DNA of 64,000 bases from Salidesulfovibrio onnuriiensis (GTDB taxonomy: Bacteria > Desulfobacterota > Desulfovibrionia > Desulfovibrionales > Desulfovibrionaceae). Shown one piece after another: positions 18,133 through 26,925 of this stretch. The translations under genes and the position numbers were made by a program. The notes under the pieces were generated by a model. The model saw only the letters and a program-made list of their open reading frames with translations. It was not told where the DNA came from and did no database searches. Location of the stretch: positions 1,161,001 through 1,225,000 of the forward strand of contig NZ_CP040751.1 in the NCBI RefSeq assembly GCF_008001235.1, given 5' to 3'. Every line of letters starts with the position of its first letter. Within the stretch, counting starts at the first letter, position 1.

Positions 18133-20385
18133 ATGGCTGAAAAGCTTGGTGTATATATTTGTGGAGGCTGCGATATCGGGGCCAATCTCGATATCGATGC
18201 CCTTGCCGAATTCGCGCAGAACGGCAGGCATTCTTCCCTGGTGAAGGTGGCCAAGTCCAGCCAGGTGCTCTGCAGCCCGGAAGGCAAGGCCATGATCGAG
18301 GCCGACATCGCCGAGCACGAGCTCGACGGTGTTGTCTGCTGCGCCTGTTCCCCGCGCGTGAAATGGGATGTGTTCAAGTTTGACGGCCCGACCCAGGTCG
18401 AGCGCGTCAACCTTCGCGAACACTGCGTCTGGTCTTTCGAGGACGATCCGAAGCTGCCCGGTCAGATGGAAGTCATCGCCAAGGACTACGTCAACATGGG
18501 CATCGCCAAGATCAACGGCAGCAAGAATCCCGATCCCGAACTGCCCACCACCGTCAAGACCGTCATGGTCATGGGCGGCGGCTTCACCGGCCTCAACGCC
18601 GCGCTGAACGCAGCCTCCCTCGGCTACGACGTGGTCCTGGTGGAAAAGGACGGCAAGCTGGGCGGCAAGGCCGCCGGCTTCAAGGCCTCCTTCCCCCTGG
18701 CCTACCCCTATGACCGCACCCAGGAAACCGGTGTGGAGGCCCTGATCGCCGAAGTCGAAGGCAACGGCAAGGTCAAGGTCTTCAAGGGCACCACGGTCAA
18801 GACCGTGGAAGGCGCTCCGGGCAACTACAACGTGACCCTGGCCAACGGGGAAAACTTCGAGATCGGCTCCATCGTGCTGGCCACCGGCTGGGTGCCCGGC
18901 GATGCCAAGTATCTCGCTCCCCTGGGTTACGGCAAGATCAAGAACGTCATCACCACCAAGGAATTGGAAGAAATGGCCGCCGCGGGCAGCCTGGGTTCCA
19001 AGACCGTGTGCTTCATCTGCGATCCCGGCAAGTTCATGGAAAGCGTTTCCTACGTGGCTGGCGAAGCCTGCGAGCCCGTGGAAGAGCTGCCCTGTGACGA
19101 AACCGCCGAAGGCGCGGACGAAGAGTGCGAATCCTTTGCCTACTCGAACAAGGAATCCGCCAAACACCTGGCCTACAGCTCCGAGCTGACTTCCCTGGTG
19201 GCCCTGAAGCAGGCCAACTACGTCGCCGATGCCGGCGGCATGGCCTATATCCTGTACGACCACATGATGGTCCCGGGCATCAATGAGCAGTACTACAAGG
19301 CTGCCCAGGACAACCCGGCCGTCATGCTTTCCAAGGCCGAGGTCGTGGCTGTCAAGGAAGAGGGCGGCTCCCCGGTTGTGGTGGCCAAGAACACCCTGCT
19401 CGGCGACAGCATCGAGATCGCCGCGGACATCGTGGTCCTGCCCACCGCAATGGTGCCGACCACCGCTGCCGACCCGACCATCAACCTGGTCTACCGCCAG
19501 GGCCCGGCATTCCCGGACCTGGAACTCTTCGACGGTTTCGCGGACTCCAACTATGTCTGCTTCCCGTACGAAACCCGCCGCACCGGCGTGTACGCCGCAG
19601 GCGCGGTTCGCCAGCCCATGGGCCTGGGCCTTGCCCGGGAAGACGCCGCTGGCGCGGCCCTCAAGGCCGTGCAGTGCATCGAATCCGCCAACCACGGCGT
19701 TGCAGTGCACCCGCGCTCCGGCGACCTGAGCTTCCCCATCTTCAACTTCACCCGCTGCACCCAGTGCAAACGGTGTACGGAAGAGTGCCCGTTCGGCGCC
19801 CTGGATGACGATGAAAAGGGAACTCCGAAGCCGAACCCCACCCGCTGCCGCCGTTGCGGTACCTGCATGGGTGCGTGTCCGGAACGCGTCATCTCCTTCG
19901 ACAACTACAACATCGGCCAGATCGGCATGACCATCAAGCAGGTCAACGTCCCCGACAAGATCGAGGAAGGCGGCCCGCGCATCATCGTTCTCACCTGCGA
20001 AAACGATGCTTACCCGGCTCTGGACATGGCCGCCATGCGTGGCCGTAAGTGGAACCCGTACGTGCGCTTCATTCCGGTGCGCTGCCTCGGTTCCGTCAAC
20101 GCCATCTGGGTTGCCGACGCCATGAGTAAGGGCGTGGACGGCGTGATGATGCTTGGTTGTAAGTATGGTGATGACTACCAGTGCCACTTCATGAAGGGCT
20201 CCGAGCTGTGCAGCCGCCGCAAGGAAAACATTGCGGAATCCCTTGGCCGCCTCGGCGTCGAGCCCGAGCGTGTGGAACAGTACGAACTGTCCATCGACGA
20301 GTACGACAAGGTACCCGGACTGATCGAGGACTTCGTTTCCAACATCACCACCAACTTCGGCCCCAACCCCTTCAAGGGCTACTAG
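18133..20385 (+). CDS. qmoB: Quinone-interacting oxidoreductase subunit QmoB
   Basis: 750 aa. HdrA-like flavoprotein fused to an MvhD-like C-terminus. Seen: an N-terminal Cys region (YICGGCDIGAN, CCACSPRVKWD), FAD motif VMVMGGGFTGLNAALNAAS near residue 140, two [4Fe-4S] motifs CTQCKRCTEECPFGA and CRRCGTCMGACPE near 540-590, and a terminal MvhD part (VLTCENDAYPALDM, RCLGSVNAIWVADAM, LGCKYGDDYQC). It forms the soluble electron-transfer core with QmoA. Known Qmo complexes have no catalytic Hdr site (HdrB) and instead use QmoC to reach quinol. The next gene starts 12 bases after the stop. Confidence 0.95.
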   Translation: MAEKLGVYICGGCDIGANLDIDALAEFAQNGRHSSLVKVAKSSQVLCSPEGKAMIEADIAEHELDGVVCCACSPRVKWDVFKFDGPTQVERVNLREHCVWSFEDDPKLPGQMEVIAKDYVNMGIAKINGSKNPDPELPTTVKTVMVMGGGFTGLNAALNAASLGYDVVLVEKDGKLGGKAAGFKASFPLAYPYDRTQETGVEALIAEVEGNGKVKVFKGTTVKTVEGAPGNYNVTLANGENFEIGSIVLATGWVPGDAKYLAPLGYGKIKNVITTKELEEMAAAGSLGSKTVCFICDPGKFMESVSYVAGEACEPVEELPCDETAEGADEECESFAYSNKESAKHLAYSSELTSLVALKQANYVADAGGMAYILYDHMMVPGINEQYYKAAQDNPAVMLSKAEVVAVKEEGGSPVVVAKNTLLGDSIEIAADIVVLPTAMVPTTAADPTINLVYRQGPAFPDLELFDGFADSNYVCFPYETRRTGVYAAGAVRQPMGLGLAREDAAGAALKAVQCIESANHGVAVHPRSGDLSFPIFNFTRCTQCKRCTEECPFGALDDDEKGTPKPNPTRCRRCGTCMGACPERVISFDNYNIGQIGMTIKQVNVPDKIEEGGPRIIVLTCENDAYPALDMAAMRGRKWNPYVRFIPVRCLGSVNAIWVADAMSKGVDGVMMLGCKYGDDYQCHFMKGSELCSRRKENIAESLGRLGVEPERVEQYELSIDEYDKVPGLIEDFVSNITTNFGPNPFKGY

Positions 20386-20397
20386 GAGGTACGGACC

Positions 20398-21666
20398 ATG
20401 TCGAACAACGTCAGGGTACAACCGGACCTGAAATTCGTAAAAGAGTTGCAGGCAGTTGGAGGGGATTCCCTCAAGAAATGCTACCAGTGCGCGACCTGCA
20501 GCGTGGTCTGCCCGCTGTCCCCGGCTGACAGCCCCTATCCCCGCAAGGAGATGGTTTGGGCGCAGTGGGGTCTCAAGGACCGCCTGGTCAACGATATTGA
20601 TATCTGGCTCTGCCACAACTGCGGAACCTGTTCCGACCTGTGCCCCCGCGGCGCAAAGCCGGGCGACCTGCTGGCCGCCCTGCGGAACATGGCCTACCGC
20701 CAGATGGCTCCTCTGGGCTTCATCGGTAAACTGATGTCCAACCTCGGCGGGACCCTGATCCTCGCCCTTGTCCCGGCCGTCCTTTACCTCTTCTTGTGGT
20801 CCCTGCAGGCAGCCAAGTTCGGCAGCGCCTTCCCGCTGTTCGCCGCTGACGGCGCACACGGCTGGGTGCCCGCCGCGGACGGCGCCGTCATTTACGGCGG
20901 CCTGTTCCCGGGCGACTTCTTCATCGACCCCATCTTCGGCGCAGTGTTCGCCTTCATGGCGTTCTGCTTCTTCGCTGGCGTGAAGAAGCTGCTGGCGGGT
21001 CTGAAGAGCTCCCCGGCAGTGTACGACCTCACCGGCGCCGAGAAGCCCGGCTTCCTGGCCGCCTTCATCGACACCCTCAAGAACGAGGTCCTGCAGCACA
21101 CCCAGTTCAACGACTGCGGTGAAGACGCTGCCGACGCCAAGCGTTCCTTCGGCCACAAGATGCTCATGTACGCGTTCATCATCCTGATGTTCGTCACCGG
21201 CGTCGTGGCTACCGGACACTGGTTCGGCGCCTGGTTCCTGGAGCACATCATGGGTCTGGAAATCGGTCCCGTGAAGCTGCTCTCCCTGCTGGGTTCCACC
21301 CCGATGCCGCAGCACAGCGTCATCAAGGTGCTGGCCAACCTCGGCGCGATCATGATGGTCTACGGCCTGTGGCAGCTGACCCAGCGCCGCAAGTCCCTCG
21401 ACCCGAAAAAGCAGGGCTCCAGCTTCTACGACTGGTACCTGCTGCTGGTGATCTGGGCCATCGCCCTCACCGGTATCGGCTCCGAGATCTTCCGGCTGCT
21501 GAATATCGCTGTCCTGGCGTACCCCACCTACTTCCTGCACCTGGTGGCAGTGTTCATGCTGCTGGCATACCTGCCCTGGTCCAAGTTGGGCCACCTGGTT
21601 TACAGGACTGTGGCTCTGTCCTACGCCAAGACTATTGGTCGTATCCCCATGGGCGCCGCGAAGTAA
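20398..21666 (+). CDS. qmoC: Quinone-interacting oxidoreductase subunit QmoC
   Basis: 422 aa. Membrane subunit: an HdrC-like N-terminus with two [4Fe-4S] motifs (C28, C31, C34, C38 and C72, C75, C78, C82) joined to a b-type cytochrome membrane domain. Several hydrophobic helices follow (about residues 117-137, 180-200, 260-285, 315-330, 350-395), with histidines such as GHWFGAWFLEHIM that can hold heme b. It takes electrons from menaquinol and passes them to QmoB/QmoA. Ribosome site AGGAGG precedes ATG. Gene order qmoABC and the next small gene match the Desulfovibrio locus. Confidence 0.95.
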   Translation: MSNNVRVQPDLKFVKELQAVGGDSLKKCYQCATCSVVCPLSPADSPYPRKEMVWAQWGLKDRLVNDIDIWLCHNCGTCSDLCPRGAKPGDLLAALRNMAYRQMAPLGFIGKLMSNLGGTLILALVPAVLYLFLWSLQAAKFGSAFPLFAADGAHGWVPAADGAVIYGGLFPGDFFIDPIFGAVFAFMAFCFFAGVKKLLAGLKSSPAVYDLTGAEKPGFLAAFIDTLKNEVLQHTQFNDCGEDAADAKRSFGHKMLMYAFIILMFVTGVVATGHWFGAWFLEHIMGLEIGPVKLLSLLGSTPMPQHSVIKVLANLGAIMMVYGLWQLTQRRKSLDPKKQGSSFYDWYLLLVIWAIALTGIGSEIFRLLNIAVLAYPTYFLHLVAVFMLLAYLPWSKLGHLVYRTVALSYAKTIGRIPMGAAK

Positions 21667-21718
21667 GGCTGCATGGGATTGGAAATATTAGAAAGCTATT
21701 CTCTTAAGGAGGATTGAA

Positions 21719-22384
21719 ATGGCTGAAGCTAAAGTTTTTCCGATGAACACCTTCGTGTCCGTCCTTCGCGGCCAGGCTGCTGACGCTTCCCAACTGGAAA
21801 TGCTCGCCTACCTGCTGCAGGTCGATGTGGTGGACGCCGACGTTGCCCCCGTGGCACAGGCCCTGTGCAAGGCTTACATCTATGAAACCGAGCCCGCACT
21901 GACCAAGTATGCCGAAGGCGATATCGCCAAGCTCGGCAACCAGATCAAGATCGCTCCCATGGGCGACCCGGCCGCCGCACAGGCTGTGCTGGAAGCCATG
22001 GTGACCATGAAGGCTGAAAACGTCGCCGCCAAGGCCGATCTGGCCAAGGCCAAGGACGACGTTGCCGCCAAGGACAAGGAAATTGCCGACATCAAAGCCA
22101 AGCTGAAGACCTTCGAGGCTGCTTCCGCCGGTGCTGAAAAGGCCATCCTGAGCTCCAATACCAAGATCGACGAGCACATCAAGAAACTCAACGATCTGCT
22201 GGCCGAAGTGGAAAAGGTCAAGAAGGAAGGCGTTGTGGTGGCCGGTGTGGCCGCTGCCGACGGCGCAGCCCCCGCGGGCGATGCTGCCGCTTCCGGCGCT
22301 TCCGGCGACGCCCCCTCCACCGGCGGCGAGCCCGAAGCCGACTTCGGTTTCGGCTCCAACCCCTTTGCCGACTCCGACTGGTAG
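21719..22384 (+). CDS. QmoD-like promoter-distal protein of the qmo operon
   Basis: 221 aa, soluble. It occupies the place of the hypothetical gene after qmoC in D. vulgaris, whose loss together with qmoABC affects sulfate reduction; a direct role is not settled. Residues 1-90 are alpha-helical and small-residue rich, 95-175 form a long probable coiled coil (AAKADLAKAKDDVAAKDKEI, LNDLLAEVEKVKKEG), then an Ala/Gly/Pro linker, ending FGFGSNPFADSDW, an aromatic acidic tail. AAGGAGG precedes ATG; 52 bases separate it from qmoC with no terminator, so it is cotranscribed. Possible partner-docking protein for Qmo or AprBA (inference). Confidence 0.8.
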   Translation: MAEAKVFPMNTFVSVLRGQAADASQLEMLAYLLQVDVVDADVAPVAQALCKAYIYETEPALTKYAEGDIAKLGNQIKIAPMGDPAAAQAVLEAMVTMKAENVAAKADLAKAKDDVAAKDKEIADIKAKLKTFEAASAGAEKAILSSNTKIDEHIKKLNDLLAEVEKVKKEGVVVAGVAAADGAAPAGDAAASGASGDAPSTGGEPEADFGFGSNPFADSDW

Positions 22385-22429
22385 TCGAAAGGGCGCATTG
22401 GCCGCTTCGGCGGCGTTTGATGCATGCAT

Positions 22430-22463
22430 GTCCCCCAGCCTTCGGGCTGGGGGACTTTTTTTT
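22430..22463 (+). terminator. Rho-independent terminator of the qmo operon
   Basis: Eleven pairs (GTCCCCCAGCC with its complement, 22430-22440 and 22445-22455), TTCG loop, then eight T. A smaller GCCGC-TTCG-GCGGC hairpin lies just before at 22401-22414. Confidence 0.95.
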
Positions 22464-22817
22464 CGGAAAGCCGGGCGGGGGATCCGAAAGCCCCTCCCGG
22501 CAGGGCGTTCAAACGGGCGTTGGCCGAATATCATGATTGCGCATTTTCAGGGTGCTGTTTTGCCTGAAAAGAACATTTGACCCCCCTGGATTGAGGGTGG
22601 CGACGACAAATGTGTTTGATTGGGCGATCAGTCAATGGAATGTTCGGTCTGATTAGGGTGCGAACAGAATGATTTTACAAAAAAAGTATTCTTTGCTGAT
22701 TATTGTGCGTTATAGGTGGGGTATTGCGCGAATTTAGCAAGACAAACTGCCGATATGCCAAAAAATATTTTTCATCTTGTTTTTTTTTGATATTTTTCGT
22801 AAAGCTAACAGTTAATT
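22464..22817. other. AT-rich intergenic region upstream of liv genes
   Basis: About 350 bases between the qmo terminator and livG; the part after 22600 is clearly more AT-rich than the genes around it. A promoter candidate is TTTACA (22674-22679) with GATTAT 18 bases later (22698-22703). Poly-T and poly-A runs lie near 22741-22800. No gene is supported. Confidence 0.4.
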
Positions 22818-23573
22818 ATGGCAAATCTCACTCTTTCAGACATTAGTGTTCGGTTTGGCGGGCTTCAGGCGCTCACAGACGTGAATTTCTCCGTTCAGGA
22901 AGGAGAGATCGTCGGCCTGATCGGCCCCAATGGTGCTGGCAAGACCACCGTGTTCAACGTCATCACGGGCGTGTACAAGGCATCGGACGGCCAGGTGAGT
23001 TATGACGACAAGGTCATCACCGGGTTGCGTCCCTATCAGGTGCTTTCCATGGGCATTGCCAGGACCTTCCAGAATATTCGTCTATTCCAGAACATGACCG
23101 CGCTTGAAAACTGCATGGTGGCGCAGCACAGCCGCAGCAGGGCGGGCGTGTTCCGGGCGATATTCCGCACTCCCGGCCAGAAGCGGGAAGAGAAACGCAT
23201 CGCGGAGAAATCCTTGGAGGCCCTGCGTTTCATGGGACTGGCCGACTATGCGGACGAGGTGGCCTCCAATCTGCCGTACGGGCACCAGCGCCGCCTGGAG
23301 ATCGCCCGTGCATTGGCATCCGAACCACACACCATCCTGCTGGACGAGCCCGCCGCCGGGCTTAATCCCGCCGAAAGCCATGAGCTGATGGAGACCATCG
23401 GTCGCATTTCCGAGCTGGGCATCAACGTGCTCATGGTGGAACACGACATGAAGGTCGTCATGGGCATCTGCAGCAGGATAGTGGTGCTGGACCATGGTGT
23501 GATGATCGCCGAGGGGAAACCGGAGGAGATACAGAGGGACCCGAAGGTGATCGAGGCATATCTCGGCCAATAA
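22818..23573 (+). CDS. livG: Branched-chain amino acid ABC transporter ATPase LivG
   Basis: 251 aa. One of two ATPases that power import of leucine, isoleucine and valine. Seen: Walker A GPNGAGKTT (residues 36-44), the family signature LPYGHQRRLEIAR in place of LSGGQ, Walker B ILLDEPAAGLNP, and switch histidine in MVEHDMKVV. No clear Shine-Dalgarno precedes ATG (AAGCTAACAGTTAATT), unusual for the first gene of an operon; the start is kept because the family begins at this point. The gene order livG-J-H-M-F, with an ATPase before the binding protein, is less common than J-H-M-G-F. Confidence 0.93.
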   Translation: MANLTLSDISVRFGGLQALTDVNFSVQEGEIVGLIGPNGAGKTTVFNVITGVYKASDGQVSYDDKVITGLRPYQVLSMGIARTFQNIRLFQNMTALENCMVAQHSRSRAGVFRAIFRTPGQKREEKRIAEKSLEALRFMGLADYADEVASNLPYGHQRRLEIARALASEPHTILLDEPAAGLNPAESHELMETIGRISELGINVLMVEHDMKVVMGICSRIVVLDHGVMIAEGKPEEIQRDPKVIEAYLGQ

Positions 23574-23612
23574 CCACCTTGGCTGGAAACCATTAACCAC
23601 GGGAGTGCTGTA

Positions 23613-24740
23613 ATGAAACGCATCTTGGCATTGATACTCGTGCTGGCCATGACCCTGGCCGCCGCCTCCGCCTTTGCGGAAACCCTGAAACTCGGGAGCA
23701 TGAGTCCCCTGACCGGCCCCTACGCAGCCGACGGCAACGACATTGCAAACGGTGTGCGCACCGCCATTGAAGTCACCAAGGCCGACGGCGGCATCCCCGG
23801 CTTCGACGACATCACCCTGTCCGCACAGGACACCGCATGCGACCCCCGCCAGGCCGTTGCGGCAGCCAACAAGCTCATCAACGATGAAGTGGTGGCCGTC
23901 ATCGGCGCCTACTGCTCCAGCGCCACCCTGCCCGCATCCGAAACCCTGGATGAGGAAGACATCATGATGCTGACCCCGGCTTCCACCAACGAGAAGGTGA
24001 CCGAGCGCGGCCTCAAGAACATGTTCCGCACCTGCGGCCGCGACGATGACCAGTCCAAGGCCGCCGTGCGCTTCATGAAGGATTTCGTCAAGGCCAAGAG
24101 CATCTACCTGGTGGACGACAAGACCGCGTACTCCCAGGGCCTGGCCGACAACGTGGAAAAGGCGAGCCCCGCCGCCGGCATCAAGGTGCTGGGACATGAC
24201 CATGTCAACCAGGGCGACAAGGACTTCTCCGCCGTGCTGACCAAGGTCAAGGCCGCCAACCCGGACGTCTTCTACGTCTCCCTGCAGAACTCCGCCACGG
24301 GCGCGCTCCTGGTCATCCAGGCCAAGCGCATGGGCATCGACGCCGTGTACCTGGCCCAGGACGCCGTGTACCACCCGCAGCTCATCGAGATCGCCAAGGA
24401 CGCAGCCAACGGCATGTACCTGACCTTCGGTTACGTGGACACCGAGGCATCTTCCTACCAGAAGTTCATCAAGGCCTACGAACCCAAGTACGGCAAGCCC
24501 GGCGCATATTCCGCCTATGCCTACGACTCGGCCATGGCCTACCTGGCCGCAGTGAAGAAGGCCGGCTCCACCGACCTGGACAAGGTCCGCGCAGCCCTGC
24601 TGTCCCTGGAGATTGACGGCGCTTCCAAGAAGTTCAAGTACCTGGAAAACGGTGATTCCGGTTCCAACTACATCATTCGCCAGATCCAGAACGGCGAATA
24701 CATCAACTTCTGGAACGCCCAGACCGGTGAAAAGTACTAG
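23613..24740 (+). CDS. livJ: Branched-chain amino acid binding protein LivJ/LivK
   Basis: 375 aa. Periplasmic solute-binding protein that delivers branched-chain amino acids or related ligands to LivHM. Signal peptide 1-22 (cleavage after ASAFA, before ETLKLG). The mature part shows the LIVBP fold: GSMSPLTGPYAADGNDIANG, VAVIGAYCSSATLPA, FYVSLQNSATGALLVIQA and YSAYAYDSAMAYLAAV. A GC hairpin after the stop probably keeps its mRNA more abundant than the downstream permeases. Exact ligand cannot be told from sequence. Confidence 0.93.
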   Translation: MKRILALILVLAMTLAAASAFAETLKLGSMSPLTGPYAADGNDIANGVRTAIEVTKADGGIPGFDDITLSAQDTACDPRQAVAAANKLINDEVVAVIGAYCSSATLPASETLDEEDIMMLTPASTNEKVTERGLKNMFRTCGRDDDQSKAAVRFMKDFVKAKSIYLVDDKTAYSQGLADNVEKASPAAGIKVLGHDHVNQGDKDFSAVLTKVKAANPDVFYVSLQNSATGALLVIQAKRMGIDAVYLAQDAVYHPQLIEIAKDAANGMYLTFGYVDTEASSYQKFIKAYEPKYGKPGAYSAYAYDSAMAYLAAVKKAGSTDLDKVRAALLSLEIDGASKKFKYLENGDSGSNYIIRQIQNGEYINFWNAQTGEKY

Positions 24741-24754
24741 CTGAAGCTTGATAC

Positions 24755-24776
24755 GCGGGGCCCCGCCGGGCCCCGC
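24755..24776 (+). promoter_or_regulatory. Intercistronic GC hairpin between livJ and livH
   Basis: GCGGGGCCC and GGGCCCCGC form nine perfect pairs around CGCC. ACTTTTTC follows a few bases later. Such hairpins after binding-protein genes usually give partial termination or protect the upstream mRNA. Confidence 0.6.
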
Positions 24777-24800
24777 CAACACTTTTTCGCAAGAGATTCC

Positions 24801-25703
24801 ATGGACTACTTTCTGCAACAGCTCATCAACGGTATCACCCTCGGCGGGGTCTACGCCCTCATCGCCCTGGGCTATACCATGGTCTACGGCATCATCCAGT
24901 TGATCAACTTTGCCCACGGCGAATTCTTTGCAGCGGGCGGGTACATGGGTGTGATCATCATCAGCTACCTGGCGGCGCAGGGGGTGAGCCCGGTGCTGTG
25001 CATCGGCCTGGGCCTGGGCCTGACCATGGCCTACTGCGCCCTGCTGGCCATGGCCGTGGAAAAGGTGGCCTACAAGCCCCTGCGCAGCAGTTCGCGCCTG
25101 TCCGTGCTGCTTTCGGCCCTGGGCATGTCCATCTTCCTCCAGAACGGCCTCATGCTCACCCAGGGCGTGTACGACAAGGCCTATCCCACGGAGATGACCG
25201 CAGGGGGCTTCGAATTCGGCAATGTGGTCCTTTCCTACATGCAGATCTACATAGTCCTCATCACGGCCGGGCTGCTGGTGGCCCTGAACCTGCTCGTGTT
25301 CAAGACCCGCATCGGCAAGGCCATGCGCGCCACGGCCCAGGACAAGATCATGTCCGCGCTGGTGGGCATCAATTCCAACAAGATCATTTCCCTGACCTTT
25401 GCCATCGGCGCGGGGCTGGCCGCGGCAGCGGGCATCATGGTCGGATTCTATTACGGCTCGGTGAACTATTCCATGGGCTTCGTGCCCGGCATCAAGGCCT
25501 TTGCCGCAGCAGTGCTCGGCGGCATCGGCAACATCACCGGCGCCATGATCGGCGGCCTGGTCATCGGCATGGTCGAGATTTTCGCCGCAGGCTATCTTTC
25601 CAGCGAATACAAGGACGTGTTCGCCTTCATCATTCTGATCGCGGTCCTGTACTTCAGGCCCACCGGCATCATGGGAGAGAACGTCGATGATACAAGAGTT
25701 TAA
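24801..25703 (+). CDS. livH: Branched-chain amino acid permease LivH
   Basis: 300 aa, inner-membrane permease with about eight hydrophobic segments. Seen: the family N-terminus QLINGITLGGVYALIALGYT, INFAHGEFFAAGGYMG, and the cytoplasmic coupling segment RATAQDKIMSALVGIN. It pairs with LivM to form the channel driven by LivG and LivF. Its last 17 bases overlap livM, implying translational coupling. The ribosome site is weak (AAGAGATTCC before ATG). Confidence 0.94.
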   Translation: MDYFLQQLINGITLGGVYALIALGYTMVYGIIQLINFAHGEFFAAGGYMGVIIISYLAAQGVSPVLCIGLGLGLTMAYCALLAMAVEKVAYKPLRSSSRLSVLLSALGMSIFLQNGLMLTQGVYDKAYPTEMTAGGFEFGNVVLSYMQIYIVLITAGLLVALNLLVFKTRIGKAMRATAQDKIMSALVGINSNKIISLTFAIGAGLAAAAGIMVGFYYGSVNYSMGFVPGIKAFAAAVLGGIGNITGAMIGGLVIGMVEIFAAGYLSSEYKDVFAFIILIAVLYFRPTGIMGENVDDTRV

Positions 25704-26907
25704 GAAAAGGTGGGCCTCCTTCGGGATCGGCCTCATCTGGCTGTTCATCATCCTGTGGCCGCTCCTGGGCATCAAACCGGAAGGCTTCGAGTTCGGTCCG
25801 ACCATCGCCCTGTGGAGCAAGCTGGCCGTGGCCGCCCTGTGCATCATGATCGTCTACGAACTGAACATACGCGGGGTGTTCGACGGGGCCAAGAAGGTGG
25901 GGGCGTCCCTCGCCGACGGCACCCAGAAGGTCTATTCTGCCGTGCCGCAGTGGATTCCCATCCTCATGGTTCTGGCCTTTGCCCTGGCCTTCCCGGCCAT
26001 GACCGGCCGCTACGGCCATGATGTGGCCTGCAACGTGCTCATCTACGTCTGCCTGGGGCTGGGCCTGAACATCGTGGTGGGCCTGGCCGGTCTGCTGGAC
26101 CTGGGCTACATCGCCTTCTACGGCGTGGGGGCCTATACCTACGCGCTGCTGTCCATCCACTTCCAGCTTTCCTTCTGGATGAGCCTGCCCATTGCCGGCT
26201 CCCTGGCGGCCATTGCCGGCTGCATCATCGGCTACCCGACCCTGCGCATGCGCGGGGACTATCTGGCCATCGTCACCCTGGGCTTCGGGGAAATCGTGCG
26301 GCTCATCCTCAACAACTGGATGGAGCTGACCAACGGCCCCAACGGCCTGTCCGGCATCCAGCGGCCCGGCCTGTCCTGGCTGGACCCCACCAACGGGTTT
26401 TCCCTGGAGCACCTCTGGGTCAAGAAGGTCTGGATGTACTACTACGTGATCCTGTTCATCGCCATCTGCACCATTATCGCGGTCTACCGGCTCAACTATT
26501 CGCGCATCGGGCGCGCCTGGGAGGCCATCCGCGAGGACGAGACCGCAGCCGAACTCATGGGCGTGAACACCTTCCTGCTCAAACTGCTGGCCTATGCCTC
26601 GGGCGCGGTGTTCGCCGGATTTGCCGGGGCCTTCTTCGCCTCCCGCATGCGTTTTGTCAGCCCCGAGTCCTTCACCTTCCTGGAGTCGGCCATGGTGCTG
26701 GCCATGGTGGTGCTCGGCGGCATGGGGTCCATTCCGGGGGTCATCCTCGGGGCCCTGGCCCTCATCGCCCTGCCCGAGGTCTTCCGCGAGTTCGACCTTT
26801 ACCGCATGCTGGTCTTCGGCGGGGTCATGACCCTGATGATGCTGGTGCGTCCCAAGGGTATCTGGCCCGCCAAGCGGGTGGGCCGCCGGTCCGAGGAAAT
26901 GGATTAG
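25687..26907 (+). CDS. livM: Branched-chain amino acid permease LivM
   Basis: 406 aa, inner-membrane permease. It has an N-terminal extension with two extra hydrophobic stretches (residues about 10-30 and 40-60) before the conserved core starting near 115 (CNVLIYVCLGLGLNIVVGLAGLLDLGY). Seen: YPTLRMRGDYLAIVTLGFGEI and the EAA-like loop GRAWEAIREDETAAELMGVN. It works with LivH. The start lies inside the livH end; livF follows 18 bases after the stop. Confidence 0.94.
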   Translation: MIQEFKKRWASFGIGLIWLFIILWPLLGIKPEGFEFGPTIALWSKLAVAALCIMIVYELNIRGVFDGAKKVGASLADGTQKVYSAVPQWIPILMVLAFALAFPAMTGRYGHDVACNVLIYVCLGLGLNIVVGLAGLLDLGYIAFYGVGAYTYALLSIHFQLSFWMSLPIAGSLAAIAGCIIGYPTLRMRGDYLAIVTLGFGEIVRLILNNWMELTNGPNGLSGIQRPGLSWLDPTNGFSLEHLWVKKVWMYYYVILFIAICTIIAVYRLNYSRIGRAWEAIREDETAAELMGVNTFLLKLLAYASGAVFAGFAGAFFASRMRFVSPESFTFLESAMVLAMVVLGGMGSIPGVILGALALIALPEVFREFDLYRMLVFGGVMTLMMLVRPKGIWPAKRVGRRSEEMD

Positions 26908-26925
26908 TTCTCAAGCCAACTGGAT

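Noticed and set aside
16861-21594. A 1577-codon open frame on the minus strand across qmoABC
   Set aside because: It lies antisense to three well-supported genes, has no ribosome site or recognised domain, and its composition (Ala/Val/His/Gly-rich) is that of a shadow frame in GC-rich DNA.
23082-25847. A 921-codon open frame on the minus strand across livG-livJ-livH
   Set aside because: Antisense to transporter genes whose protein motifs are intact; no start signal and no domain.
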